64,000 bases of DNA from Phocaeicola sartorii JCM 17136 = DSM 21941 (GCF_000614185.1 NZ_BAKM01000022.1:1-64000); one strand, 5' to 3'. Shown: positions 40,467 through 49,969, numbered from the stretch's first letter. Program-made: numbers and translations. Notes: a model not told the origin generated them from the letters alone.

Positions 40467-41645
40467 CATGACTTTTCTGCTTTATATAGGAAAGGACAAA
40501 GATTTTTTTGCGCAAATTCAGCAAGCTCGAAAATGTCCAGATGATTTATGCTCAAAATTACCGGGATGCCATAACGATTTGTACCAGGCTGAAGGTGCGT
40601 GAGAATATTATCGTCCTCCACGAACAAGGAGAGATAAACGGAGACATTGAACAGATACGGTAGTTTTAGAAAAAAATTCTATCAAGCATACGTCGTACTC
40701 ATTACAGACAGACTGACTCCCGAAGCCAGCAAAGTCTATCTGAACAGTGGAATAAACGATACTGTCAGCTGGAATATCACCACTCCCCAGTTAAGACAGA
40801 AAATAGAGATTGTCAATAAAAGGCAGGAATTGCTATACGCACGAGACAGGAAGAAAAAAGAGGTGAGGCACTTCATCCTTCCCAAATGGAAACGTTGCTT
40901 CGACATTCTTTTCTCCAGCATAGCGCTGATCCTCCTGTCACCTGTTTTTCTGGCGATTACCATAGCCATACGCCTGGAAAGCAAAGGAGCTGTCATTTAC
41001 AAATCAAAACGGGTGGGGACAAACTATACCATCTTTAATTTTCTAAAATTCCGCTCCATGTATGCGGATGCTGATAAAAAGCTGAAAGACCTTGCCGGTC
41101 AGAACCAGTACCGGACGGAAGAGACTCCGGAAGTTGCCAGAGAATTCTCGATGGAAAAGCTAGGAGGGCTGATGTTTGGAGACGACGGTGTTATAGACGA
41201 TGGAGGAATGCTGGTCTCCGATGATTTCATCATGACGGAGGAAGAATTCATCTCCATGCAAAATGCATCGGATGAGAGTCCTTTTATAAAAATAGAAAAA
41301 GACCCCCGTGTCACCAAGGTAGGACGTGTTTTACGAAAATACAGTCTGGATGAGCTGCCTCAGCTGATCAATATATTAAAAGGCGACATGTCCGTAGTGG
41401 GCAACCGCCCTCTCCCACTCTATGAGGCCGAACGCCTGACAAACGACGAAAGTATCGAACGCTTCATGGCTCCTGCGGGACTGACCGGTTTATGGCAGGT
41501 GGAAAAGCGGGGGGATGCCGGTAAACTATCTGCAAAAGAACGCAAAGAATTAGATTTGAAATACGGCAGGGAATTCTCATTTTTCCTGGATATGAAAATC
41601 CTGTTCAAAACGTTGACGGCTTTCGTCCAGAAAGGAGATGTTTAA
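40467..41645 (+). CDS. Polyprenyl sugar-phosphate transferase with N-terminal receiver-like domain, two frameshifts
   Basis: The C-terminal 270 residues are a bacterial sugar transferase (KRCFDILFSSIALILLSP, FLKFRSMYADAD, LDELPQLINILKGDMSVVGN, GLTGLWQVEKRGD), which starts chain synthesis on undecaprenyl phosphate. The N-terminal part is readable only after removing one base from the T7 run at 40503-40509 and fixing one near 40660: MTFLLYIGKDKDFLRKF, then IIVLHEQGE and YVVLITDRLTPEASKVYL. That alternating pattern of strands and helices resembles a receiver domain without the acidic pair or a clear acceptor Asp. An acidic insert of about 60 residues (41080-41290) splits the transferase core. 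Only one membrane helix is predicted. Confidence 0.82.
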
Positions 41646-41680
41646 ATTAGTTGTTTTAGGAATAAAAAGGAAAGTATTAT

Positions 41681-42523
41681 ATGGGTAAAGTATGTCTTTT
41701 TATCATCTGTATATGTTGTTCTATCCATCACTTAAATGCGCAGCAGGAAGGACAACCAACACAATCGGTGCAACACCCCCTTGTGACACAAGATGATGTA
41801 TTGGGGAATATGAATGTGGATTATGCGAAGATAAAGCTGCCTCCGTTAAGTGTCCTTTATGAGAATGCACGCAGCACTCCAAGCTTACAGATTCTGGAAA
41901 AGGAGAAACAACTGCAAAAAAAGCTATTGTCGAAAGAGAAAAAAAACTGGCTCGGGTTTATCAACGCCGGCGGAAGTGTTTCTTATGGTATAGCCGACAA
42001 TGTGGCCAGCAATACGGATGTCAACACACCGCTTATTTACAGGTATGTAGGCACAGAGCAGACATCGTGGAATGTGGGAGGCGGCATCAGTATTCCTTTT
42101 GAAAAACTGTTCGACCTCCGGGGAGGAATTAAGCGCCAGCAAATCCAAGTGGACATTGCAGAATTAAAGAAACAGGAGGCATACGAAACGCTCAAAATAC
42201 AGATCGCCCATCTATATGTCCAAATCCTGTCCAATATTGAGACATTACAAAGATCGGCTGAAAATATAGCTTTATACAAAGGCGCCTCGGCTGTTGCAGA
42301 ACAGGAATATAGAAACAGACGTACCTCTATTAACGAAGTGGCTAAAACAAAGGAGCAGGAATTTGCCGCCAATCAGGCCTTCGCCTTACTACGCTCCACC
42401 ATTAACGACCAACTGCTAACTCTTGAAATAATCTCCCACACACCTATCCTGACCATACAAGGAGAAAAGGAGGAGCAAGAAACAACGGTACAGAGACAAG
42501 AGGGGGAAGAGAACAAGAAGTAA
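41681..42523 (+). CDS. TolC-like outer-membrane/periplasmic protein
   Basis: The 280-residue protein has a signal peptide (MGKVCLFIICICCSIHHLNA) and then features of one TolC-family repeat: LPPLSVLYENARSTPSLQI near residue 52, a beta section GGSVSYGIADNV and VGGGISIPFEKLFDLRGG, and a long helical part to about residue 250. Full TolC subunits are about 400-450 residues, so this may be a reduced form that makes a pore or periplasmic conduit for the polymer. The C-terminus is charged and glutamate-rich. It lies between the sugar transferase and the Wzz-like gene. Confidence 0.7.
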   Translation: MGKVCLFIICICCSIHHLNAQQEGQPTQSVQHPLVTQDDVLGNMNVDYAKIKLPPLSVLYENARSTPSLQILEKEKQLQKKLLSKEKKNWLGFINAGGSVSYGIADNVASNTDVNTPLIYRYVGTEQTSWNVGGGISIPFEKLFDLRGGIKRQQIQVDIAELKKQEAYETLKIQIAHLYVQILSNIETLQRSAENIALYKGASAVAEQEYRNRRTSINEVAKTKEQEFAANQAFALLRSTINDQLLTLEIISHTPILTIQGEKEEQETTVQRQEGEENKK

Positions 42524-42544
42524 AAAAGACAAAAAGAAATAAGC

Positions 42545-44665
42545 ATGGAATTATTTAAATATATAGTCAAGTTTATCTATCGCATCCGCTGGTGGATGGT
42601 TCTCTTTCCATGTATGGCCGGCATCATAGCGTGGTTCCTTACCAGGAACCTGGAAAAAACGTATGATGTAAAAACCACCATATTTACAGGAATCATATCC
42701 GGATACAACGTAGATGCCACCGATACCAGAAACGCCACCGTGCACATGAGTAATTTAATGAATATCATCACGACAGAGCGCACGCTGAAAATAGTATCTC
42801 TGAAACTGCTTGCCCGCTGTTTGGTGTACGGTGATGCCGAAAGAAACACCAGCTATATTTCAGCCATACATTACCAGCAGCTGGTTTCCGGCATTCCACG
42901 AGAGTTACAGGCATTGATAGACAAGCAAAACGAAGAGAAAACCTATCATAATCTGGTAGCTTTCGAACGCCCGTCCATCAATAATTTTATCTACCAACTG
43001 CTTAACTACACCCATCCTTATTTCAGCGTGCCCTTGCTTTCGCAACATATAAAAGTTGCCAGGTTGGGAAACAGCGATATGATTGAGATCGCTTATAGTA
43101 CCAACGACCCGGGAATAGCTTATAACACGCTTGAAATACTGAATGAAGAGTTTGTCAAGCAGTATCATGAATTACGCTATGGAGAAACGGATAATGTTAT
43201 CAAATTCTTCCAAGAAGAACTGGCCAGACTAGGTAAAATGCTGACCGCCGCCGAGGATTCTTTGATAGAGTACAATATCGAGAACCGCATCATCAACTAC
43301 GGAGAACAAACCAAACAGGTGGCAAGCATGGACGCCGCTTACCGGATGATGGACAATGATTTACTTGTCAATTACTCCACCAGCAAGGCGTTGATTGATT
43401 TTTATGAATACAAACTAGGTGATGTGGCTAAATTGATCCGTACCAACAACGAGTTTATGGACAAGCTTCATCAAATGTCCCAATTGAATACTCAGATCTC
43501 AACCATGGAAGTCACTCCGGACGAAAAGAACCGGAAGAAGCTGGAAGAACAAAAAAACATTTTAAGTAATGCCGAACAAAATATCAATGATCTCGCTCTG
43601 AGACTCAGTGCTGAAGCCGCAAGCACAAACAATGTATCATACGAAACCCTCATCAGCCAGTGGCTTGACCAAATAGTCCTTGCCGAAAAGACCAAAGCCC
43701 AAATGGAGGCACGAGATATAATGAGAGAGAATTTAAATGAAGATTTTCTCTATTTCTCCCCCATCGGCGCCACTTTGGGCCGGAAAGAAAGACATATCAG
43801 TTTTGTAGAAAGCAACTACATGTCCACAATGGGAGCCTTGAATGCAGCCATCTTGCGACAAAAGAATCTGGAAATGACCTCGGCTTCATTAAAAATCATG
43901 AACCCGCCCTTGTTTCCGCTGACCTCCTCACCCACCAATGCACGTATGATTATACTTGCATCCATACTGGGTACTTTACTTTTCATCATCGGTTATTTTC
44001 TGATTATCGAAATACTGGACCGTACCCTCAGGGACAAAATCCGGACAGAACGAATCACCGGAGGAACAGTCATCGGCGCATATCCTAAAGAAAGCAAGTT
44101 AAGATACAGACGCTATAATAAAGCCATAAACGAAATGGCCGTCAAGCAACTCAGCACCGCTTTATTGCCTTATCTCAGCGTACAGAAACAGCGAGTCATC
44201 AATCTGTTAAGTACAGAAGAGAAAGACGGCAAGACTCATGTCGCCCGCCTGATAGAGGAATATTGGAGCAGCATCGGCTTAAATGTCCGCCGCATTACAT
44301 ACGATGAAGATTTCCTTAGTGAAGACAGCCAGTATGTACAGGCAAACAACTTGAAAGAACTATGTCCCGATTTGGAAGAAGATGAAATTCTTCTTATCGA
44401 ACACCCTGTTCTGAAAAGCAATCCTTTACCTCCGGCTTTATTAAATGAAGCATCCATCAACCTGCTGGTTGTCCGTGCCAACCGTACTTGGAAAAATACG
44501 GATCAAGCAATGTACGAGCATTTGTTACAAGTTAAACAGAAAGAAGTGCCCGTCCTTTTCTATCTGACACAAGCAGACAGAAATACGGTGGAAGACTTTA
44601 CAGGACAGTTACCTCCTTACACAAACTTTAAGAATTTGGAATACAGCTGTTTCAACTTGGATTGA
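42545..44665 (+). CDS. Wzz/BY-kinase-like exopolysaccharide co-polymerase with degenerate kinase domain
   Basis: The 706-residue protein has an N-terminal Wzz domain with a helix at about 16-35 (WWMVLFPCMAGIIAWFL), a long periplasmic region with coiled coils (about 215-400) and a second helix near 475 (ARMIILASILGTLLFIIGYF). The cytoplasmic C-terminus matches the bacterial tyrosine-kinase fold, but Walker A is weak (LLSTEEKDGKTHVARL) and the Walker B site reads EILLIEHPVL, lacking the catalytic Asp. The tail has no tyrosine cluster. It probably still controls chain length but not by kinase activity. Confidence 0.82.
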   Translation: MELFKYIVKFIYRIRWWMVLFPCMAGIIAWFLTRNLEKTYDVKTTIFTGIISGYNVDATDTRNATVHMSNLMNIITTERTLKIVSLKLLARCLVYGDAERNTSYISAIHYQQLVSGIPRELQALIDKQNEEKTYHNLVAFERPSINNFIYQLLNYTHPYFSVPLLSQHIKVARLGNSDMIEIAYSTNDPGIAYNTLEILNEEFVKQYHELRYGETDNVIKFFQEELARLGKMLTAAEDSLIEYNIENRIINYGEQTKQVASMDAAYRMMDNDLLVNYSTSKALIDFYEYKLGDVAKLIRTNNEFMDKLHQMSQLNTQISTMEVTPDEKNRKKLEEQKNILSNAEQNINDLALRLSAEAASTNNVSYETLISQWLDQIVLAEKTKAQMEARDIMRENLNEDFLYFSPIGATLGRKERHISFVESNYMSTMGALNAAILRQKNLEMTSASLKIMNPPLFPLTSSPTNARMIILASILGTLLFIIGYFLIIEILDRTLRDKIRTERITGGTVIGAYPKESKLRYRRYNKAINEMAVKQLSTALLPYLSVQKQRVINLLSTEEKDGKTHVARLIEEYWSSIGLNVRRITYDEDFLSEDSQYVQANNLKELCPDLEEDEILLIEHPVLKSNPLPPALLNEASINLLVVRANRTWKNTDQAMYEHLLQVKQKEVPVLFYLTQADRNTVEDFTGQLPPYTNFKNLEYSCFNLD

Positions 44666-44694
44666 CCGCCATTGAGCACAAAAGGAAATAAATA

Positions 44695-46155
44695 ATGATA
44701 GCAAAAGGAATAAATATAACCCATACAGGCCAGGTCCTGGCCAGTTTCATGATCGGACTGTTCTTATGCCTATGGACGGCTCTCAACATGAAACCCGCCA
44801 TAGGGATCGTTATAGGACTCATACCTTTTGCCGCATTTTTTATTTTTATATGCATAAACAAACCCACCATTCTTCTGGTCATCACCTTTATGCTGAATTA
44901 CCTGATAATGGGAATTAACAGATATCATTCCATCCCTATAGCCATTACCAATATCTTTGATTTGCTCTACGGTGTCATGTTGGCCCTTATTCTTCTGAAA
45001 CAGCTACAAAGCAATCATAATTTCAAGAAAATACTGAATGTCTATACCTGCATCACATTGATCTGGCTGCTATACTGTATCATCAACATAGGTAATGACA
45101 TTACCGGTGAATTCTATCTGGAAGCATGGCTCCGTATTTTAAGGCCATGGGCCTTATACCCTATTCTGACCTGTATTATTCTATCCATACACTGCAATCG
45201 CTACACTTTTATCCATTACTTTTTAGCGCTATGGAGCATCATGACCCTACTGGCTGTCGCAAAAGGATATTGGCAAAAGAATAGAGGCTTTGACAGTACC
45301 GAATTAAGCTGGTTATGGGCCTACGGCGCACGTACCCACTTTATTCATTCCGGCATCCGTTATTTTTCCTTTTTTACTGATGCGGGGCTTTTCGGTGCCA
45401 GCATGGGATTATCCTGCACAGTCTTCACGCTTACTTTTTTTCTACACAAAAAATTTATATCTCAGAGTACTCTATCTAATAACAGGTATGGCAGGGTTTT
45501 ACGGTCTGCTACTATCAGGAACCCGGTCGGCCATAGCAGTCCCATCGCCGGATTGGGGCTCTTTCTGTTCCTATCTAAAAATTGGAAAATAGGCGTCATT
45601 TCCTTCATTCTGCTTTTTGGAGGCGTAGGAATGTTGAAATACACCAAGATCGGAGAAAATAATAAATTGATCCGGCGTATGCGTACTGCCTTCGACACTG
45701 AAGACCAATCGATGATGACACGTTTTGAGAATCAGAAAGCGTTGAATGCCTATATGGACGAAATGCCTTTCGGCATAGGTATGGGAGCCATAGACGGAGT
45801 GGTGCCTCCCCATAACAAATATTATTTCGTTTCCATCTGCCCCTCAGACTCCAGCCTGGTAGATGTATGGAAACAAATGGGAATAGTGGGACTGTGTGTT
45901 TTTTTGGGCATGCACGCCATTCTATTCCTATCAGGCTCCTACCTCCTTTTATTCAAAATCAGAAATCCGGAAATCCGGGGGCCGCTGACAGGTATGTTAT
46001 GTGGTTGTGCAGGCATATTGGTAGCTTCTTACGCCAATATGGTTTATTTCCAGTTTCCTAACGGAATCTTGATTTATTCCTGTTTCACCTTTGTTTTTTT
46101 AGGACCTTATTTAGACAAACAATACTCAGAAGCACATGGACTACCGACAGCCTGA
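44695..46155 (+). CDS. O-antigen ligase/Wzy-type polymerase with compensated frameshift
   Basis: The 486-residue membrane protein has about ten to twelve helices and a long periplasmic loop, as in Wzy/WaaL proteins. The given frame reads oddly from 45448 to 45543. In that stretch the +1 frame gives NLYLRVLYLITGMAGFYGLL and SGTRSAIAVP, the family's conserved helix and GTR motif. One extra A in the A6 run at 45448-45453 and one lost base at about 45541 would restore it with the total length nearly unchanged. In a cluster with an initiating transferase and Wzz-like protein it is more likely the polymerase than a ligase. Its last 20 bases overlap the next GT2. Confidence 0.8.
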   Translation: MIAKGINITHTGQVLASFMIGLFLCLWTALNMKPAIGIVIGLIPFAAFFIFICINKPTILLVITFMLNYLIMGINRYHSIPIAITNIFDLLYGVMLALILLKQLQSNHNFKKILNVYTCITLIWLLYCIINIGNDITGEFYLEAWLRILRPWALYPILTCIILSIHCNRYTFIHYFLALWSIMTLLAVAKGYWQKNRGFDSTELSWLWAYGARTHFIHSGIRYFSFFTDAGLFGASMGLSCTVFTLTFFLHKKFISQSTLSNNRYGRVLRSATIRNPVGHSSPIAGLGLFLFLSKNWKIGVISFILLFGGVGMLKYTKIGENNKLIRRMRTAFDTEDQSMMTRFENQKALNAYMDEMPFGIGMGAIDGVVPPHNKYYFVSICPSDSSLVDVWKQMGIVGLCVFLGMHAILFLSGSYLLLFKIRNPEIRGPLTGMLCGCAGILVASYANMVYFQFPNGILIYSCFTFVFLGPYLDKQYSEAHGLPTA

Positions 46156-47041
46156 TCTATCCGTCATCACCGTGAACTATAACGGTTTTCACGACACCTG
46201 CGAATTCATTGACTCGTGGGTAGCCACTATATCCTCTGTCAGTTACGAAATGATAGTCATCGACAATGGTTCCACCACCAATGAAGCCGCCTTGCTACAA
46301 AAAACATATCCTTTTATCCAAGCCGTCCGCAGTGAACAGAATTTAGGATTCGCCGGAGGCAACAATCTGGGCATAAACCTTGCAAAAGGGAGATACCTGT
46401 TCTTGCTGAACAATGATGTTTGTATGGTCAAGGATACCATACCCCTATTGATAAACCGCCTTCTGTCCTCCGACAAGACAGCAGGTGTCTCCCCATTAAT
46501 ACGTGATTATACAGAACCACACGCCATACAATTTGCAGGATATACCCAACTTTCCCCCATTACCTTAAGAAACAGAGCCATAGGCAAAGGAGAAATAAAC
46601 AAGGACTCTTATCCTGCCCGAAGAACACCCTATCTGCATGGTGCCGCCATGTTACTAAAAAAAGAAATGATAGATAAATCAGGACTCATGCCCGAAGATT
46701 ATTTTCTATATTATGAGGAACTGGACTGGTGTACCTATATCAATATGGAAGGTTACGAATTATGGTACGATCCCGCTTGCGAAATATGGCACAAAGACAG
46801 CGGCTCCACCGGAAAAGAAAGCCCGTTGAAATACTATTATCTGAGTAGAAACAGACTACTGTATGCCTACCGCAACCTCTTTGGCTGGAAACTTCCGGTT
46901 TCCATCTTGTACCAGACGCTGATCGTATGCCCCAAAAACATACTGACAGCTTTGATAAAAGGAAAGAGAGCCATAGCCAAAGCACATTGGGAAGGAACAA
47001 AAGCATTTTTCAAACTTAAAATCAAAGACAAACAGCCATGA
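46136..47041 (+). CDS. GT2 family glycosyltransferase (WbbL/rhamnosyltransferase-like)
   Basis: A 301-residue GT-A transferase: LSVITVNYNGFHDTCEFI at the N-terminus, IDNGSTTNEAALL, FAGGNNLGINLAKGRYLFLL with LNNDV as the DxD equivalent, and HGAAMLLKKEMIDKSGLM, then FLYYEELDWC. This NNDV/EELDW pattern is that of the GumC-like and rhamnosyltransferase branch (WbbL type). A hydrophobic patch near residue 245 (GWKLPVSILYQTLIV) may attach it to the membrane. It overlaps the preceding polymerase by 20 bases and the next gene by ATGA. Confidence 0.9.
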   Translation: MDYRQPDLSVITVNYNGFHDTCEFIDSWVATISSVSYEMIVIDNGSTTNEAALLQKTYPFIQAVRSEQNLGFAGGNNLGINLAKGRYLFLLNNDVCMVKDTIPLLINRLLSSDKTAGVSPLIRDYTEPHAIQFAGYTQLSPITLRNRAIGKGEINKDSYPARRTPYLHGAAMLLKKEMIDKSGLMPEDYFLYYEELDWCTYINMEGYELWYDPACEIWHKDSGSTGKESPLKYYYLSRNRLLYAYRNLFGWKLPVSILYQTLIVCPKNILTALIKGKRAIAKAHWEGTKAFFKLKIKDKQP

Positions 47042-48162
47042 TATTTCTAGAATACATAGAATTACTACTCTTCGCAATATGTGCCTTTACAGTTTTTTAC
47101 CTGCTGGTATATGCCATAGCGGCAACGAGCAACCGCACAGACAAATATTCCGAATCAAAAGTGAAACATCGTTTCGCCATATTGATACCCGCATACGAGG
47201 ATGATGAGCACATTCTTTATGCCGTCAAGTCTTTTCTAGAGCAGGACTACCCCATAGACTGCTTTGACATTATCGTCATTTCCGATCATCTGAGACCGGA
47301 AACAGACTTGCAATTATCCCAATATCCCATCATTCTTTTAAAAGCACGATTCAAGAAAAGTTCAAAAACTAAATCTGTCAAAGCCGCCATGTCACAACTG
47401 AAAGAGGGACAATACGATATCGTTTTGATGATGAATGCGGACAATGTAGTGGACAAAAACTTTCTGGCGGAAATCAACAACACCTATGCCAGCGGCTCCA
47501 ACGCCATCCAAACTCACCGTATCTATCAGGAAAGACCGGATAATGTCAGTATTTTATATGCCATATCCGATGAAATCAACAATTCCATTCTTCGCGCCGG
47601 ACACGTCAACCTGGGACTTTCCGCCTCACTGAACGGCTCGGGGACAGCCATTGACTTCACTTGGTTCAAAGAGCATATCGGTCATTTAAAAGATGATGAC
47701 GATGAAAAAGTCATAGAGTCCCTGTTGCTCCGTGAAAGAATGTATGTAGAATATCTGAACAAGACTCATGTATATGCCTTAAAAAATGGAGAAGAGAAAA
47801 AACGCCATGCCCGGCACGACAATTGGGGCAAAGCCCAATATTATTCTTTTTTCACCAATATAGGTAATTTACCCGCCGCCATTCTAAGTGGAAATTTTGA
47901 TTACGCCGACCGCATTTTACAGTGGTTCATCTTTCCCCGCACTCTCTTATCGGGCATTATCTTCTTATCCGGATGCCTGTCCATATACTTCGGTTGGGAC
48001 GCCTGTCTGAAGTGGTGGGGCTTACTCCTAACTTTTCTATTGGTCATGGCTATAGCCATCCCTGACTATCTGGTTGACAAGAAGTTCAACAAAGCCATGA
48101 AAGCTATCCCCTCCTTGGCAGCAGGCATGATATTCAATATACTTTTGAAAAAGAAAAAATAA
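47038..48162 (+). CDS. Membrane GT2 glycosyltransferase (1 of a paralogous pair)
   Basis: The 374-residue protein has an N-terminal membrane helix (LLFAICAFTVFYLLVYAIA), a GT-A catalytic domain with FAILIPAYEDDEHILYAVKSF, VISDHLRPETD, MMNADNVVDKNFL (DxD) and HGARHD-like KRHARHDNWGKAQY, and two C-terminal helices (TLLSGIIFLSGCLSIYFG and LLLTFLLVMAIAIP). This arrangement resembles processive GT2 enzymes, but the QxxRW motif is replaced by NWGKAQYY. The next gene is a clear paralogue. Start overlaps the previous stop as ATGA. Confidence 0.87.
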   Translation: MIFLEYIELLLFAICAFTVFYLLVYAIAATSNRTDKYSESKVKHRFAILIPAYEDDEHILYAVKSFLEQDYPIDCFDIIVISDHLRPETDLQLSQYPIILLKARFKKSSKTKSVKAAMSQLKEGQYDIVLMMNADNVVDKNFLAEINNTYASGSNAIQTHRIYQERPDNVSILYAISDEINNSILRAGHVNLGLSASLNGSGTAIDFTWFKEHIGHLKDDDDEKVIESLLLRERMYVEYLNKTHVYALKNGEEKKRHARHDNWGKAQYYSFFTNIGNLPAAILSGNFDYADRILQWFIFPRTLLSGIIFLSGCLSIYFGWDACLKWWGLLLTFLLVMAIAIPDYLVDKKFNKAMKAIPSLAAGMIFNILLKKKK

Positions 48163-48169
48163 AAGACTC

Positions 48170-49329
48170 ATGATACCGGAAGTTATACACATCATGGAAT
48201 ATATACTATATATCTACCTTTCCGTCAGTGTGGGGTATATAGTCCTGTTCTCTGCCGCCTCTCATTTCTTCAAACAAAAAAAATATCCCGACGCCCCTGT
48301 CCTGCAACGTTTTATCATCCTCGTTCCCGCCTATAAAGAGGATGCGGTCATCCACGCCTGCGTCACTTCCGTTCTGCGCCAAACTTATCCGGCAGAGCTT
48401 TATAACCTGATAGTCATATCCGACCACATGCGTCCCGAAACCAATGCATCACTGCGCAAAGAACGCATCAGCTTGATAGAACTGCATGAAAAGGAAAGTT
48501 CCAAGGCAAAAGCCCTGCGCATTGCAGCAGAAACTATTACAAACCAGACATACGATTATGTCCTCATACTGGATGCTGACAATCTGATCTCCCCCTGTTA
48601 TCTTCAAGAACTGAACAAGGCAACTTCACAGGGAATAAAAGCCATACAGACACACCGCAAAGCCAAAAATATGAATACAGACATAGCCCTATTGGATGCC
48701 GCCATCGAAGAGATGAACAATTCCATCTTCCGCAAGGGACACATCCGGCTGGGATTTTCATCTGCCCTTACCGGCTCCGGAATGGCTTTCGATTTCCGAT
48801 GGTTTGTCCGGAACATCATCCATACCCATAGTACGGGCGAAGACAAAGAACTGGAAGAACTTCTGCTCCGCCAAGGCATTCACATTGAATATATAGACAC
48901 ATTAGAGACATTGGACGAAAAGGTCCGGCAACCGGACGCCTTGCGTAACCAGCGCCGCCGCTGGATAGCCTCCCAGCTTTTCCTTGCCTTGAAAATGGGA
49001 CGCAACCTCCCCACGGCCTTAGCGGAGGGAAACGGAGATTATCTGCTGAAAACCCTCCAGGCCTTTATCGCCCCCCGCAGCATTCTGTTGGGCTCATCGG
49101 ATTCTTTTCATGTATTCTCTGCATTTTCTCTCCGGTTTCTTCCATAAAGTGGTGGATTTTGCTTATCTTGCTGAACGGTGCATTATACCTGGCCATTCCG
49201 CCCAATATGAGATATAAATATATGAGCAGAATCCTCAGACAGACACCTTATTTTGTAATCATTATGCTTCTCAACTTGTTTCACTTGAAAGGAATGGCAC
49301 AGAAGTTCAACCATACACAGCATGGATAG
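48170..49329 (+). CDS. Membrane GT2 glycosyltransferase (2 of a paralogous pair), one frameshift
   Basis: The protein parallels its upstream neighbour: N-terminal helix, FIILVPAYKEDAVIHACVTS, VISDHMRPETNASL, ILDADNLISPCYL (DxD), GSGMAFDFRWF, and RNQRRRWIASQLF, a QxxRW motif kept here but not in the paralogue. The frame breaks at 49091-49093: ILLG should continue LIGFFSCILCIFSPV, restored by one C (GGCC read as GGC). The corrected frame runs on through two more helices to a stop at 49329, giving about 386 residues and overlapping the acetyltransferase start by 8 bases. ATG at 48194 is an alternative start. Confidence 0.86.
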
Positions 49330-49969
49330 AATTATGAATATAAAGGAGTACTTACAACAACACCCGCAATGGAAAAAACGGATACACGGTTTCATCATGC
49401 ATCCGGTAAAGACACGCCCCTATTGGTGGATACGCGTATGGCAGCCTTTCTACATAAAAAAAGGCCGGGGCTCAGTCATTTATCCCAGTGTACGGAAAGA
49501 CCTTCCACCGTTCTATCTGTTCCAGATGGGAAAATATTCGGTAGTGGAAGATTTCTCCTGCTTGAACAATGCCGTAGGCGACATCATAATCGGTGACTAT
49601 TGCCGGATAGGACTCAGCAATACGGTCATCGGTCCCATCCGGATAGACAACGGGGTCAATATTTCACAAAATGTAGTCCTGATAGGACTAGATCACAATT
49701 ACCAAGATATCACTAAAGGCATCATCGAACAAGGTATCACCACTTCTCCTATCCATATCGGAGAACATACCATCATAGGAGCCAACGTGATTGTACTGCC
49801 CGGAATCACCATCGGCAAACATTGTTTTATCGGTGCAGGGTGTGTGGTTACCCAAAACATACCCGATTATTGTGTCACGGTAGGAAATCCCGCACGCATT
49901 ATCAAACGCTACAACCTTCAATCACAACAATGGGAAAAATTCAACAAATGTATCCTTTCCAACGTTTAA
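49322..49969 (+). CDS. Left-handed beta-helix (hexapeptide-repeat) acyltransferase
   Basis: The 215-residue protein has hexapeptide repeats from about residue 80 on (IIGDYCRIGLSNTVIGPI and IGEHTIIGANVIVLPG, then ITIGKHCFIGAGCVV), ending with the usual NPARIIKRY. It belongs to the LbetaH acetyltransferases (WcaF/CysE-like) that O-acetylate sugars with acetyl-CoA. ATG at 49334 (MNIKEYLQQ) is an alternative start. It is the last gene of the plus-strand exopolysaccharide cluster and overlaps the convergent GT2 gene by 29 bases at the 3' end. Confidence 0.9.
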   Translation: MDRIMNIKEYLQQHPQWKKRIHGFIMHPVKTRPYWWIRVWQPFYIKKGRGSVIYPSVRKDLPPFYLFQMGKYSVVEDFSCLNNAVGDIIIGDYCRIGLSNTVIGPIRIDNGVNISQNVVLIGLDHNYQDITKGIIEQGITTSPIHIGEHTIIGANVIVLPGITIGKHCFIGAGCVVTQNIPDYCVTVGNPARIIKRYNLQSQQWEKFNKCILSNV

